Of a stretch of 64,000 nucleotides of DNA, positions 25,469-33,938 are shown one piece after another. The stretch spans positions 1 through 64,000 of the forward strand of contig NZ_BQXQ01000028.1 of NCBI RefSeq assembly GCF_030159055.1, given 5' to 3'. The stretch comes from Acidovorax sp. SUPP3334. GTDB taxonomy: Bacteria > Pseudomonadota > Gammaproteobacteria > Burkholderiales > Burkholderiaceae_C. Position 1 is the first letter of the stretch, and every line of letters starts with the position of its first letter. The notes under the pieces were generated by a model. The model did no database searches. It worked only from the letters and a program-made list of their open reading frames with translations, and had not been told where the DNA came from. Both the position numbers and the translations under genes were made by a program.

Positions 25469-26998
25469 TCAGTCGTGGATCGGCACGGCCATGTACTGCT
25501 CGCGCCAGGCTTCGAACGGCAGGGTATCGGCCGCTTCGATGGCCTTTTGCTCGGCGACCGATTGCGCCGCCGCGCTTTCGTAGCGGGCCTGCTGCGCCTC
25601 GGTCCAGGGCAGGTCGAGCAGCGTGTCGCGCGCCCATTGGGAGCGGGCGAGCGCGAAGGCATTGAAGCTCTGCCCGTGCTCTTGCGCCATGCGGTCGAGC
25701 ACACGCGCCGACGGCGTGGCCTGCGGCTCGGCCATCAAGCGCCGGGCATCGGCCAGCGCGGCGCTGAAGTCGGTGGTGCCCTGCGCGGCATCGAGCGCGG
25801 CGGCCAGCGGCTCGCATTCGGCCAGCACCTGTGCGCCCCATTCGGCCAGCGGCACCTGTTGCCCGGCGCGCTGCAGCAGCAGGCCGGGCTCGCGCCCGCG
25901 TTCGGCGGTGAGATGCTGGTTGCGCTGCAGTTCGGCGATCTCTTCGGGCGTGTCCGGCGGGCTGTCGGACAGCAGGCAGTGCATGAGGAAGACGTCCAGC
26001 AGGCGCATGGTCTGTGCCTCGATGCCCAGCGGCGCGAACGGGTCCAGGTCCATCAGCCGCACTTCGACGTATTCGACGCCCCGCTCGCGCAGCGCGTTCA
26101 ATGGCCGCTCGCCGGTCCGCACGGTGCGCTTGGGGCGGATGGTGCCGTAGAACTCGTTTTCGATCTGCAGCAGGCTCGTGCCCAGCTGGTTGTATTCGCC
26201 GCCGGGGTTGCGCACGCCCAATGTTTCGTAGGCGGGGTACGGCCGGCTGAGGGCTTCGCGCAGCGAGGCGGAGTAGCCTTCCAGGCCGTTGTAGCTCACG
26301 GCCAGCGTGGCCTGCGCATCGCTCTGATACCCCAGGCGCCCCATGCGCAGCGACGTAGCGTGCGGCAGGTAGAGCGCATCGCCCCCCAGGCGCTGCAGGC
26401 CGTGCTCGCGCCCTTGCACGAAGCACGGGCACAGCGCGGGCGAAGCGCCGAACAGGTACAGCAGCACGAAGGCATGGCGGCGGAAATTGCGGATCAGGCC
26501 GAAGTATTCGTCGCTGGTCACCTGCGGCAGCGACCAGTTGTAGTGAATGCCCGAGATGGTCTGCATGCGCCGGCCGTAGCGGTGGCCCAGGCCCATGCGG
26601 TACACGCTCTTGGCGCGGCCGACGTTCGACGAGCCGTAGCGCGCCGGCGGAATGGTCTCGTCGGTGGGCAGGCCGCAGGGCATGCTGGACAGCCACAGCA
26701 TCTCGCCGCCCGAGGCCTGCAGGCTGCGATAGACGAACTGGTGGATCTCGGTCAGTTCGTCCAGGCATTCCTCGACGCCCAGGCGGGCCCCGGTGATGAG
26801 CTCGATCTGGGACTCGCTGTAGTCGGTGGTGATGTGCGGGTGGGTGAGCGCCGAGCCCAGCGCCACCGGGTGCGGCGTGAGCGCCAGGCCGCCGGTGGGC
26901 AGCACCCGCAGCCCCTCTTTCTCGATGCCACGGCGCATGCCGGTCAGGCGGCTGGCTGGCTGTGCGTCGATTTTCCGCTGCAGATGGCTCATCGTCAT
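25469..26998 (-). CDS. gshA: Glutamate-cysteine ligase (GshA, gammaproteobacterial type)
   Basis: A 509-residue enzyme catalysing the first step of glutathione synthesis. Features are RGIEKEGLRVLPTG (ATP/glutamate region, about residues 23-36), TTDYSESQIELITG, the MQTISGIHYNWSLP motif, the NPGGEYNQLGTSLLQIENEFY segment and RGVEYVEVRLMDLDPFAPLG. The ATG at 26998 gives MTMSHLQRKID; the second ATG six bases later is equally possible. It is convergent with the ThDP enzyme gene and divergent from the large PIP-box-controlled gene. A much longer frame runs through its start on the minus strand but is only a shadow of the gene opposite. Confidence 0.95.
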   Translation of the reverse strand: MTMSHLQRKIDAQPASRLTGMRRGIEKEGLRVLPTGGLALTPHPVALGSALTHPHITTDYSESQIELITGARLGVEECLDELTEIHQFVYRSLQASGGEMLWLSSMPCGLPTDETIPPARYGSSNVGRAKSVYRMGLGHRYGRRMQTISGIHYNWSLPQVTSDEYFGLIRNFRRHAFVLLYLFGASPALCPCFVQGREHGLQRLGGDALYLPHATSLRMGRLGYQSDAQATLAVSYNGLEGYSASLREALSRPYPAYETLGVRNPGGEYNQLGTSLLQIENEFYGTIRPKRTVRTGERPLNALRERGVEYVEVRLMDLDPFAPLGIEAQTMRLLDVFLMHCLLSDSPPDTPEEIAELQRNQHLTAERGREPGLLLQRAGQQVPLAEWGAQVLAECEPLAAALDAAQGTTDFSAALADARRLMAEPQATPSARVLDRMAQEHGQSFNAFALARSQWARDTLLDLPWTEAQQARYESAAAQSVAEQKAIEAADTLPFEAWREQYMAVPIHD

Positions 26999-27090
26999 TT
27001 TGGTGATTTCGTTATGACCTGTTCGTCGGTTCGGCCCGGAACTTAGCATGGCCGAGGCACTCTCGCTGGCTCGGCAGGTCAAGACCTTGC

Positions 27091-27115
27091 TTCGGCAGGC
27101 TGCGCGCCACTTCGT
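27091..27115 (+). promoter_or_regulatory. PIP box (HrpX/HrpB-type operator)
   Basis: TTCGG-N15-TTCGT matches the plant-inducible promoter consensus TTCGB-N15-TTCGB of xanthomonads and also fits TTCG-N16-TTCG, the hrpII box of Ralstonia and Acidovorax. It points to the gene starting at 27272, 156 bases downstream. Confidence 0.7.
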
Positions 27116-27144
27116 AAAATGCGCGCGCGCGCCGCGTGCCGCAC

Positions 27145-27150
27145 CGCACC
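27145..27150 (+). promoter_or_regulatory. Candidate -10 element of the PIP promoter
   Basis: CACCAT fits the YANNNT form of -10 boxes that accompany PIP boxes. It starts 29 bases after the PIP box; the usual spacing is 30-32, so it is one base short. Confidence 0.4.
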
Positions 27151-27271
27151 ATCGCCCGTGTCGTGGCCAGCCAACACAGGGCGTGCAATGCGCCGGTCCA
27201 GCCACTGTTCCCGAAGAGGGGCCCTTTCCAGCCCCCCGAACGCACACGACGCCCTTGAATGACTGGACACC

Positions 27272-30200
27272 ATGCCAAAATTTTCTGTGCGTCCCTCCAA
27301 CACCTCGGCGGGCCTGCCCGGCAATTCGACATCGACCGCCCACGCCGGCAAACCGGCAAGCCACAAGCAGGCCCACCACAAGCTGCACCAGCTCGACCCG
27401 CACGCCGCCCAGCAAGAGTTGCTGTCGCCGCTGTTCGATGCCGCCCGCGCCGCACGCAAATACCTCGCCCAGCCCCTGCCCACGGCCGACGCCGCCGTGG
27501 CCATGGCGCCGCGCAAGTCCAAATCGGTCCTGGGCCAGTTGGCGAACAAGGTGGGCACCTGTTTCGGCATGGCGCGCGGCAACCCCGTGCGCTCCGAAGA
27601 ACTGCTGCGCTACCAGAACACCAAGGAAGACCGCACGCACGTTCCGCTGCGCAGTCGCGGCAAGTGGGAGAGCCTGGAACCCGTGCTCACCGGCCAGCTC
27701 AAGGCCGCCGAAACCTTGCGGCTGGCGAAGATAGCGGTGGACAAGGCCATCGCGATGGAGCGGCTGGTGGAGCACCACCACGACCGCCTGACCGACGAGG
27801 CCCTGCTGCGCGGCCAGCGCGCCGGGCACCTGCAAGCCACCGCGCAACGATTGGAGCGAGAGGGCCAGTCCCTCGCCGTCTGGCAGGCAGCGCTGCAGGA
27901 ACAGCGGCAGTCCGCGCAGCAGAACCTGCAGGCCACCCAGCAGCGGCTGGACAAGGCGCTGGCACTGCGGGCAGACCATGCCAAGGCCGCCAGCACCAGC
28001 AACAGGAGCGCCGCGCCCGATGGTCTGGCCGAGCACATCGAGGCGCTCACCGCGCTGCAGCGCACGCAAGCCGGCAAACATGCCGAACTGGTGCGGCGCA
28101 GCCAGGACACCCGCGCCGCGCTGGAGCACACCGATCACCAGATAAAGACCGCCGCCCGCGAACTGCTCCAATACGAAAGCGGCGCGTTCGACCTGCAGTC
28201 GCTCAAGCCGGCACTGGCCCAGCGCCGCAAGGAAGCCGAGCAGCAACTGGAGCACGCCCGGCGCCGTGACCGCATCGCGACCGAAGCCCTGCAAAAAGCC
28301 TATGCCGACATCATCGACCTGCAACTGCGGCGCCTGCCCGGCTTCGAGGTGTTTCGCAGCTCGCCCGCCATCGGAGAACTGCGAGAGGCCCTCCGTGCGT
28401 GGGTGAAGGACATCGATGCCACCCGCCATGGCGCCGAAGCCATCGTGCCCGCCAGCGCGCTGACCATGGCCATCAAGGCCCTGGCGGACGCCAGCGGCGG
28501 CGATGCCACGGTGGCGCTGCACACGCTGCAGACCCTGGGCGGCCAGACGTGGGGCACGCTGCTGCCCGACCCGAGCGCAGGGCTCGGAAACGCTCCGGCC
28601 CTGGACGCCGCCACGCAGCGCACCGTGGACCTGCTGGTGCGCGTGCCGCGCGGCAGCCAGGTGGTGGGCCACCTGCTGGCGCCGGCCGCCGAGGGCACGC
28701 CCGACCACACCCGCCGCCACACGGCCCGCCTGGCCTTGCAGGCCGAAGCTGCGGCGCGGTCTGCACCCACCCAGGAACTGCGCGATTGGCTGGCCGCCGC
28801 CTCCCGCGCGGCGCGCAAGGCCCTGCACGGCGCAGACCCGGCAAAGGCCCTGGCTGCGTGCACGCACGAAGAGCGATCGGCCTACCACGCGCTGCGCAAC
28901 AACTACCGCAGCAACGCCGAGGGCTCGCCCTACGACCGCGCCAACCAGCATCTGCAGAAAATCGCCGACTGGCTGCACGACATCGACCACACCGCCGACC
29001 GCGGTGTGGAAAAAAGCCAGCGCGGCAAAAAGATCAACCCCTTGCGCTCGCTGCCCCAGGCCCTGGAAGTGGGCTCGGCCACCGCCCTTCCCACCCCCCG
29101 CCGCCGGGCGGAGCAGGAGCTGGAAGACGCGGCCGACCACCTGACCCGGTACTTGATGGCCGCTCGGGCCACCCGGCCGCCGGACGAAGTGCCCACCGAA
29201 GCGGAGCTGGCCTGGATCGCCGTCGCCGACCAGGTGCGCTGGGCGCCCGAGGGCACAGAGCGGGCGACGATGGTGCTGGATGCGGCATTGCTGGACGGCA
29301 TTCAGGCGCAATGCGCCCAGCGGCAACGCGAACGGGCGCTGCAGATCGGCCGCCGTGCAGGCGACCCGGTTCCAGCCCCCGAATCAACCGCCCTGCATTC
29401 GGCATGGGAGCAGCTGCGCGCCACGCCGCACACCGGCGTGCAGGCCCTGGCGCTGCTGCAGCGCGCCCTGCTGAACGAGCCCGCGGGCGTTGCCGAGCCG
29501 GAGCCCGCGCCGCCATCGCCATCGCCTTTGTCTTCGTCCGCCGCAGCGCTGCCCACCGATGCGCAGCAGGCGCAGGCGCAGCGCAAGGCATTCCATGTCT
29601 CCGTGGCCAAGGCGCTGCGGCTGCTGTACGACGGGGACCCTTCGCACGTCACCAACGGCCAGGCGCTGTTCGACCTGCTGCGCGACGTGGCGGAGCACCT
29701 CGAATGGCGCGACCGGCTGCGGCTGATGGGGCAAAAGACCTATGGCCTGAACCTCGGGCCGCTGTCTGCCGCAGCTGCCATCGCCAGCGCCGTGGGGTTG
29801 GGCGTGAAACTGATCGGCTCGGCCCAGCACAACGAGGACCGCACCCTGGAGCTGTACCGGGGCCGCACGGGCACTTACCTGCAGATCAGCTCGCAGTCCA
29901 CCAACCAGGTGCAGGCCGGGGCCGGCGTGAACACCGGCTACGCCGTGCCACTGGGCACCGACCAGGCCAGCCTGGGCCTGACGGGCGGCGCCGACTGGCG
30001 ATGGCGCGGTGAAAGGGGCACGGAAAACGGCGTGCAGGTGCGCATACCGCGCCTGTCCAAGGGGCGCGAGCCGGAACTCGACGCGCAGTTCGCCGATGCG
30101 CTGGAACACCTGATCGCCATGGCCGCCCCGCCCGGCGATGGCCAGCCCGCGCGCAAGGACTGGATGCGCGAACTGCTGGCCGAGCACCCCGAGCTGAGCA

Positions 30201-31513
30201 TCGGGCTGATCGACGGCGCCGAACGCAGCAGCAGCGGCACGGAGACCAACGTATCGGCCAGCGTGGGCCTGCGCGTGGGCGAAGTGGCGGGGCGCGGGCG
30301 GCGCGCGGGCGCAGCGGCCAGCGTGGGCGTGAAGGCCCGGCAGGACAACGGCCAGGCCCGCACCACCGTGGCCGGCTACATGACCACCATCTACCGCGAA
30401 GCCACGGCGCAGATGAAGGTGGAGGTGTCGGGCCGCGCCACGCTGGGCGTGCAGTTTGCCGAGTCGGTCGAAAACGACCCCGAAAACGGCCCGACGCAAA
30501 AGGCCAGCGCCAGCCTCGGCTTGCTCGATGCGGGCTATTCGCGCGAACTGGTGTCCAAGGCCGTGACGCACTTTTGCACGCTGTTCGTGTTCGATGACGA
30601 GATCGACCCCACGCGCAGCGACCGCGCCACCGACGTCTCGGAGTTCGACGTGTTTCAGCAACTGGTGCGCGACGAATGGGACAGCTGGTCGAGCTACGGC
30701 GTGGGCAAGCTGGGCACCGCCGTGGACGATGACCTGAAACACGCCGCATCGCAATTGCAGCTGGAACACTTCATGGAGCAGACGCGCACCTTCGCACAGG
30801 GCAATGGGCTGGCCGCGATGTTCGCCGACAAATCGATGAAGGCGCCCGCCGCGCCGGCGCTGGACACCCTGCGCGCCCTGGCCCGCCTGGACGGCGAGGC
30901 CGCCAGCGAGGCGTTCGGGAAGGCCTGCGCCGGCTACGAGAGCGCCGCCGCCGAATTCGACGCCGCGGGCATGGACATGCGCTCGGTGCGTGCGGACCTG
31001 GGCAAGGCGCGCGAGGCTCTGGAGGCGGGCGACACGGCCGCAGCCTCGCAGCACCTGGACCACGCCGCAGCGCGGCTGGAGCGCAAGGTGATCGGCAAGA
31101 CCGGGCGATCGCCCTCGCAGGCCCGCCGGCGGGATGACGGCGTGGAGCACATGCGCCAGGCCGCCCAATGCAAGGAGCAGGCCGTCGCCCGTCTAGAGGA
31201 GGCTCGCATCAGCCAGACAGGGTTCGACGATCTGGTGGTGAAGGACGAGCTGTGGGAACCCACGCTGCTGCTGCTGCGCGAAAAAGCCAAGGTGTTGCGC
31301 GAGCGCGGCCTGGACTTTTTCCTGAAGCGTCAAAACAACCGTGGCGCCGAAGCCATGCGGACGGTGGCGCAATGGATCTTGTACGAGCCGGTGCTCCGCT
31401 CCGAGCCCGGCCAGCGCATCGAGCCCGCCGGGCACTGGAAGACCGCAGCCGGCGTGCCGGGCGACGGGCGGCTCGCCAGCGTGCCGGAGGGCCAGGAGGA
31501 AGACGCAGAGTGA
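27272..31513 (+). CDS. Putative type III secreted effector, 1413 residues
   Basis: No enzyme family is recognised. The first 41 residues (MPKFSVRPSNTSAGLPGNST at the start) have no Asp or Glu and are rich in Ser, Thr, Asn, His and Ala, as in type III export signals. A PIP box lies upstream. After that come long helical, coiled-coil-like stretches (about 130-330, Ala/Gln/Leu/Arg-rich) and a single WxxxE motif (WESLE, about residue 130). A Pro-rich linker (EPEPAPPSPSP, about 742) leads to a segment of about 860-1090 with alternating hydrophobic/Gly/Ser strands (GTYLQISSQSTNQVQAGAGV, VSASVGLRVGEV, ASVGVKARQDNG, KASASLGLLDAG) suggestive of beta-barrel or beta-sheet structure. A helical C-terminus follows. 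AvrE-type effectors are also large with predicted beta barrels, but I see no firm sequence match. It is flanked by gshA (divergent) and a FUSC transporter (convergent); no hrp gene or chaperone is adjacent. Confidence 0.72.
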   Translation: MPKFSVRPSNTSAGLPGNSTSTAHAGKPASHKQAHHKLHQLDPHAAQQELLSPLFDAARAARKYLAQPLPTADAAVAMAPRKSKSVLGQLANKVGTCFGMARGNPVRSEELLRYQNTKEDRTHVPLRSRGKWESLEPVLTGQLKAAETLRLAKIAVDKAIAMERLVEHHHDRLTDEALLRGQRAGHLQATAQRLEREGQSLAVWQAALQEQRQSAQQNLQATQQRLDKALALRADHAKAASTSNRSAAPDGLAEHIEALTALQRTQAGKHAELVRRSQDTRAALEHTDHQIKTAARELLQYESGAFDLQSLKPALAQRRKEAEQQLEHARRRDRIATEALQKAYADIIDLQLRRLPGFEVFRSSPAIGELREALRAWVKDIDATRHGAEAIVPASALTMAIKALADASGGDATVALHTLQTLGGQTWGTLLPDPSAGLGNAPALDAATQRTVDLLVRVPRGSQVVGHLLAPAAEGTPDHTRRHTARLALQAEAAARSAPTQELRDWLAAASRAARKALHGADPAKALAACTHEERSAYHALRNNYRSNAEGSPYDRANQHLQKIADWLHDIDHTADRGVEKSQRGKKINPLRSLPQALEVGSATALPTPRRRAEQELEDAADHLTRYLMAARATRPPDEVPTEAELAWIAVADQVRWAPEGTERATMVLDAALLDGIQAQCAQRQRERALQIGRRAGDPVPAPESTALHSAWEQLRATPHTGVQALALLQRALLNEPAGVAEPEPAPPSPSPLSSSAAALPTDAQQAQAQRKAFHVSVAKALRLLYDGDPSHVTNGQALFDLLRDVAEHLEWRDRLRLMGQKTYGLNLGPLSAAAAIASAVGLGVKLIGSAQHNEDRTLELYRGRTGTYLQISSQSTNQVQAGAGVNTGYAVPLGTDQASLGLTGGADWRWRGERGTENGVQVRIPRLSKGREPELDAQFADALEHLIAMAAPPGDGQPARKDWMRELLAEHPELSIGLIDGAERSSSGTETNVSASVGLRVGEVAGRGRRAGAAASVGVKARQDNGQARTTVAGYMTTIYREATAQMKVEVSGRATLGVQFAESVENDPENGPTQKASASLGLLDAGYSRELVSKAVTHFCTLFVFDDEIDPTRSDRATDVSEFDVFQQLVRDEWDSWSSYGVGKLGTAVDDDLKHAASQLQLEHFMEQTRTFAQGNGLAAMFADKSMKAPAAPALDTLRALARLDGEAASEAFGKACAGYESAAAEFDAAGMDMRSVRADLGKAREALEAGDTAAASQHLDHAAARLERKVIGKTGRSPSQARRRDDGVEHMRQAAQCKEQAVARLEEARISQTGFDDLVVKDELWEPTLLLLREKAKVLRERGLDFFLKRQNNRGAEAMRTVAQWILYEPVLRSEPGQRIEPAGHWKTAAGVPGDGRLASVPEGQEEDAE

Positions 31514-31594
31514 GACGGAGGTGAAGGCGGCCTCAGCGCCGCGCAGGGCGGCGGCTTTCAACGCGCCCCACACCGCTCTACCGGCCATTGCGCC

Positions 31595-33829
31595 TCAGGC
31601 CTCGGGCGGCTTGCGGGGTTCTGCCACGGGCACAGCCATCAAATCCAGCACCTGATCCGCGTCGCTGCGCAGCTCTTGTGCCAGCCCGACCGCCAGCCCC
31701 AGCCGGCGCAACAGCCACGGGCCCAGTTGGGCATCGAACGGGTCGGGCAACGGCTCGGGGCCGGGGGATACGCGGGCAGCCGGCGGAGCGCCGTCCGCCG
31801 TGCGCGGGGCCGCCAGGGCACCGCCGATCGCATCTGCCGTGGTGGCCAGCGGGGCCTGCAGCCGCTCGGGCTCCAGGTGGCCGCGGCGCTGCAGCAGCAT
31901 GGTCTTCACGGCCGTGAGCTGGGCCAGCAGCTGGTAGCAATGCAACTGCAGGCGCTCCAGCGGTTCGAGCGGCGGGCGCACCGCGCGCGGCTCCGACAGC
32001 GACCGCTGCGTGGCCTGCACCAGGGCCGAGAGGCTGTCGTACGCCTCGCGCCGCGCCAGCCGCCAGGCCAGCTCGGGCGCGTTGTCCACGGCCTGCAACT
32101 GGCCCAGGGCCAGGGCCTCGCGCGCATGCCGCGCCTGGGCGGCCAGGGTGCGCGAGACGAGTGCGGGAATCTGCGTGCGCTCCCACGAGGGCAGCACGTA
32201 TGAAACCGCCCAGGCCACGCCGGTGCCGATGAGCGTATCGGCCAGCCGCTCGAACAGCGCGAAGGCCGTGCTGCTGCCCGCGTGCAGCATGTGCGACTGC
32301 ACCAGCCCCAGCACGGTGGCGGCCACGGCGGTGACCAGGTAGCGGCGCACCGCGAACCCGTGGGCGACGGCCTGTGCCAGCGTGAGCGCGACGATCAGCC
32401 CCATCGCCGTCGGGTGCATGGACAGCAGCGCGAGCGCCAGCACGCAGCCCAGCAGGGTGCCGGCCACGCGGCTGTTGCGCCGCTCCAGCGTCTGCGCGAG
32501 GCTGCCGCGCAGCACGACCACGATGGTCAGCAAGATCCAGTAGGCGTGCGTGCCCCACGGTAGCGCCTGCGCCACCGCGTACCCCACGCCCATGGCCAGC
32601 GCCGCGCGGATGGCGTGGCGCAGCGGCGGCGCGTCCCACCGCCACAGGCCGTTGAACGGGTGCCACGACCAGGCGGTGGGGCTCACGAACATCTGCCAGT
32701 TGGCGCGCACCACGGCGAGGTTGGGCTCGGCCTCGCCGCGCGCCAGGGCGATCATGCGCAGGGCTTCGTCGTTGATGTGGCCGACGCGGTCCGCCAGCCC
32801 GCGCGCCAGCAGGCGGGGCGACGGCGTGGCGTTGTCGGGCTGGGGCAGCGCAGCCTCATCGTCCCAGCGCAGCGCGGCCAGGTGGGGCCGGTGGTCGGCG
32901 AAGGCCGTGGGCAGGCGGCCGATCAGCATCACGTCGGCCAACCGCTCCATTTCGTCGGCCACGTTCAGCAGCACCTCGCGCAGGCGGCCCACGACGGGGG
33001 CATGGCCGGGGTGGGCCTTGAGCGCGTCCAGGTCCAGCTCGCAAGCCAGGAGGTGGTCGCGCATTTCCAGCACCAATAAGAGCATGCCGGCCAGCCGCTG
33101 GCGGCGGGGGGTGCGGGGCGATTCGAGCACGATGTTGCGCGCCGCCTGCAGTTGCTCCGCCAGCGCTGCCTGGCGTTGCAGCAGCGCGCCCGCCAGGGCC
33201 GGCGCGGGCGGCCCCTGCAGATCGACCGGCGTGAACTGGCGGGCCTGCACGCGCATGAGGGCGGCGAGCGCCAGCAGCGCGTCCGCCACCGACTGCACGC
33301 GGTAGCGCGCGTTGAGCGCGTGGTTGGCGATGACCGAATACACCACGTACAGCGCGGCGCCCAGGGCGAAATGCCCGGTGGTCGCCAGCGCCGCGGCCAG
33401 CGGCTCCATGCCGTGCGCGGGCGGCACGGCCATCGAAAACACCATGGAGAACATCACGGCCACCGCGATCGGCACACCCCGCTTGCCCCACGCCATGGCC
33501 AGGAACGCAATGAAGCTGGCGGGCACGACCAGCAGGCCCAGCGCCAGTTCCGACGGGTGCAGCATCTGCACCCCGAAAAAGAGCGGCACGCCCAGCAGCG
33601 GCGCAGGCAGCATCTGCCAGAACTTGCCGCGTGCCGGCCCGGGCAGGTCGGGCGGCGCGGTGACGATCACCCCCACCGATGCCGATGCCGCCGCTGCGGC
33701 GCCCAGCCATCCGTGCACGCCGGCCGAGATGAGCAGCAGACCGAACGCCACCGACAGGCCGTTGAAGACATAGTGGCTCAGCGCCACGCGCAAGGCGGCC
33801 CGCAGGCGGTGTTCCGGAGAGATCCTCAT
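31595..33829 (-). CDS. FUSC-family membrane transporter (YccS/aromatic-acid efflux type)
   Basis: A 744-residue inner-membrane protein with two sets of hydrophobic helices: residues about 20-170 (YVFNGLSVAFGLLLISAGVH, LALGLLVVPASFIAFLAMAW, PIAVAVMFSMVFSMAV) and about 415-560 (HAYWILLTIVVVLRGSLAQT, VAGTLLGCVLALALLSM, LVTAVAATVLGLVQ). Large soluble segments lie between and after. This duplicated layout is typical of FUSC proteins such as AaeB and YccS, which export aromatic acids or small organics. The ATG at 33829 (MRISPEHRLRAALRV) was chosen over a longer frame. Its start faces that of the lipase-like lipoprotein across 109 bases. Confidence 0.88.
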   Translation of the reverse strand: MRISPEHRLRAALRVALSHYVFNGLSVAFGLLLISAGVHGWLGAAAAASASVGVIVTAPPDLPGPARGKFWQMLPAPLLGVPLFFGVQMLHPSELALGLLVVPASFIAFLAMAWGKRGVPIAVAVMFSMVFSMAVPPAHGMEPLAAALATTGHFALGAALYVVYSVIANHALNARYRVQSVADALLALAALMRVQARQFTPVDLQGPPAPALAGALLQRQAALAEQLQAARNIVLESPRTPRRQRLAGMLLLVLEMRDHLLACELDLDALKAHPGHAPVVGRLREVLLNVADEMERLADVMLIGRLPTAFADHRPHLAALRWDDEAALPQPDNATPSPRLLARGLADRVGHINDEALRMIALARGEAEPNLAVVRANWQMFVSPTAWSWHPFNGLWRWDAPPLRHAIRAALAMGVGYAVAQALPWGTHAYWILLTIVVVLRGSLAQTLERRNSRVAGTLLGCVLALALLSMHPTAMGLIVALTLAQAVAHGFAVRRYLVTAVAATVLGLVQSHMLHAGSSTAFALFERLADTLIGTGVAWAVSYVLPSWERTQIPALVSRTLAAQARHAREALALGQLQAVDNAPELAWRLARREAYDSLSALVQATQRSLSEPRAVRPPLEPLERLQLHCYQLLAQLTAVKTMLLQRRGHLEPERLQAPLATTADAIGGALAAPRTADGAPPAARVSPGPEPLPDPFDAQLGPWLLRRLGLAVGLAQELRSDADQVLDLMAVPVAEPRKPPEA

Positions 33830-33938
33830 AAGCCGGCAAGCGTACCGCAGAGCTTTGCGCCGCGGCGTCAGGCAGCGCCGCATCGCGCGGGCCGCCGGGT
33901 AACATCGGCTCCCCTCCGCCATCCGGGCTTCGTGCCGC

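Noticed and set aside
27008-27034. Other TTCG pairs upstream of the effector
   Set aside because: The spacing is 18 bases between TTCG words, which does not fit the N16 rule; the box at 27091-27115 fits exactly.
25469-29326. A 1285-residue minus-strand frame running from gshA through the effector gene
   Set aside because: Only the last 509 residues are a real protein (GshA). The rest is antisense to the 1413-residue gene and has no family features.
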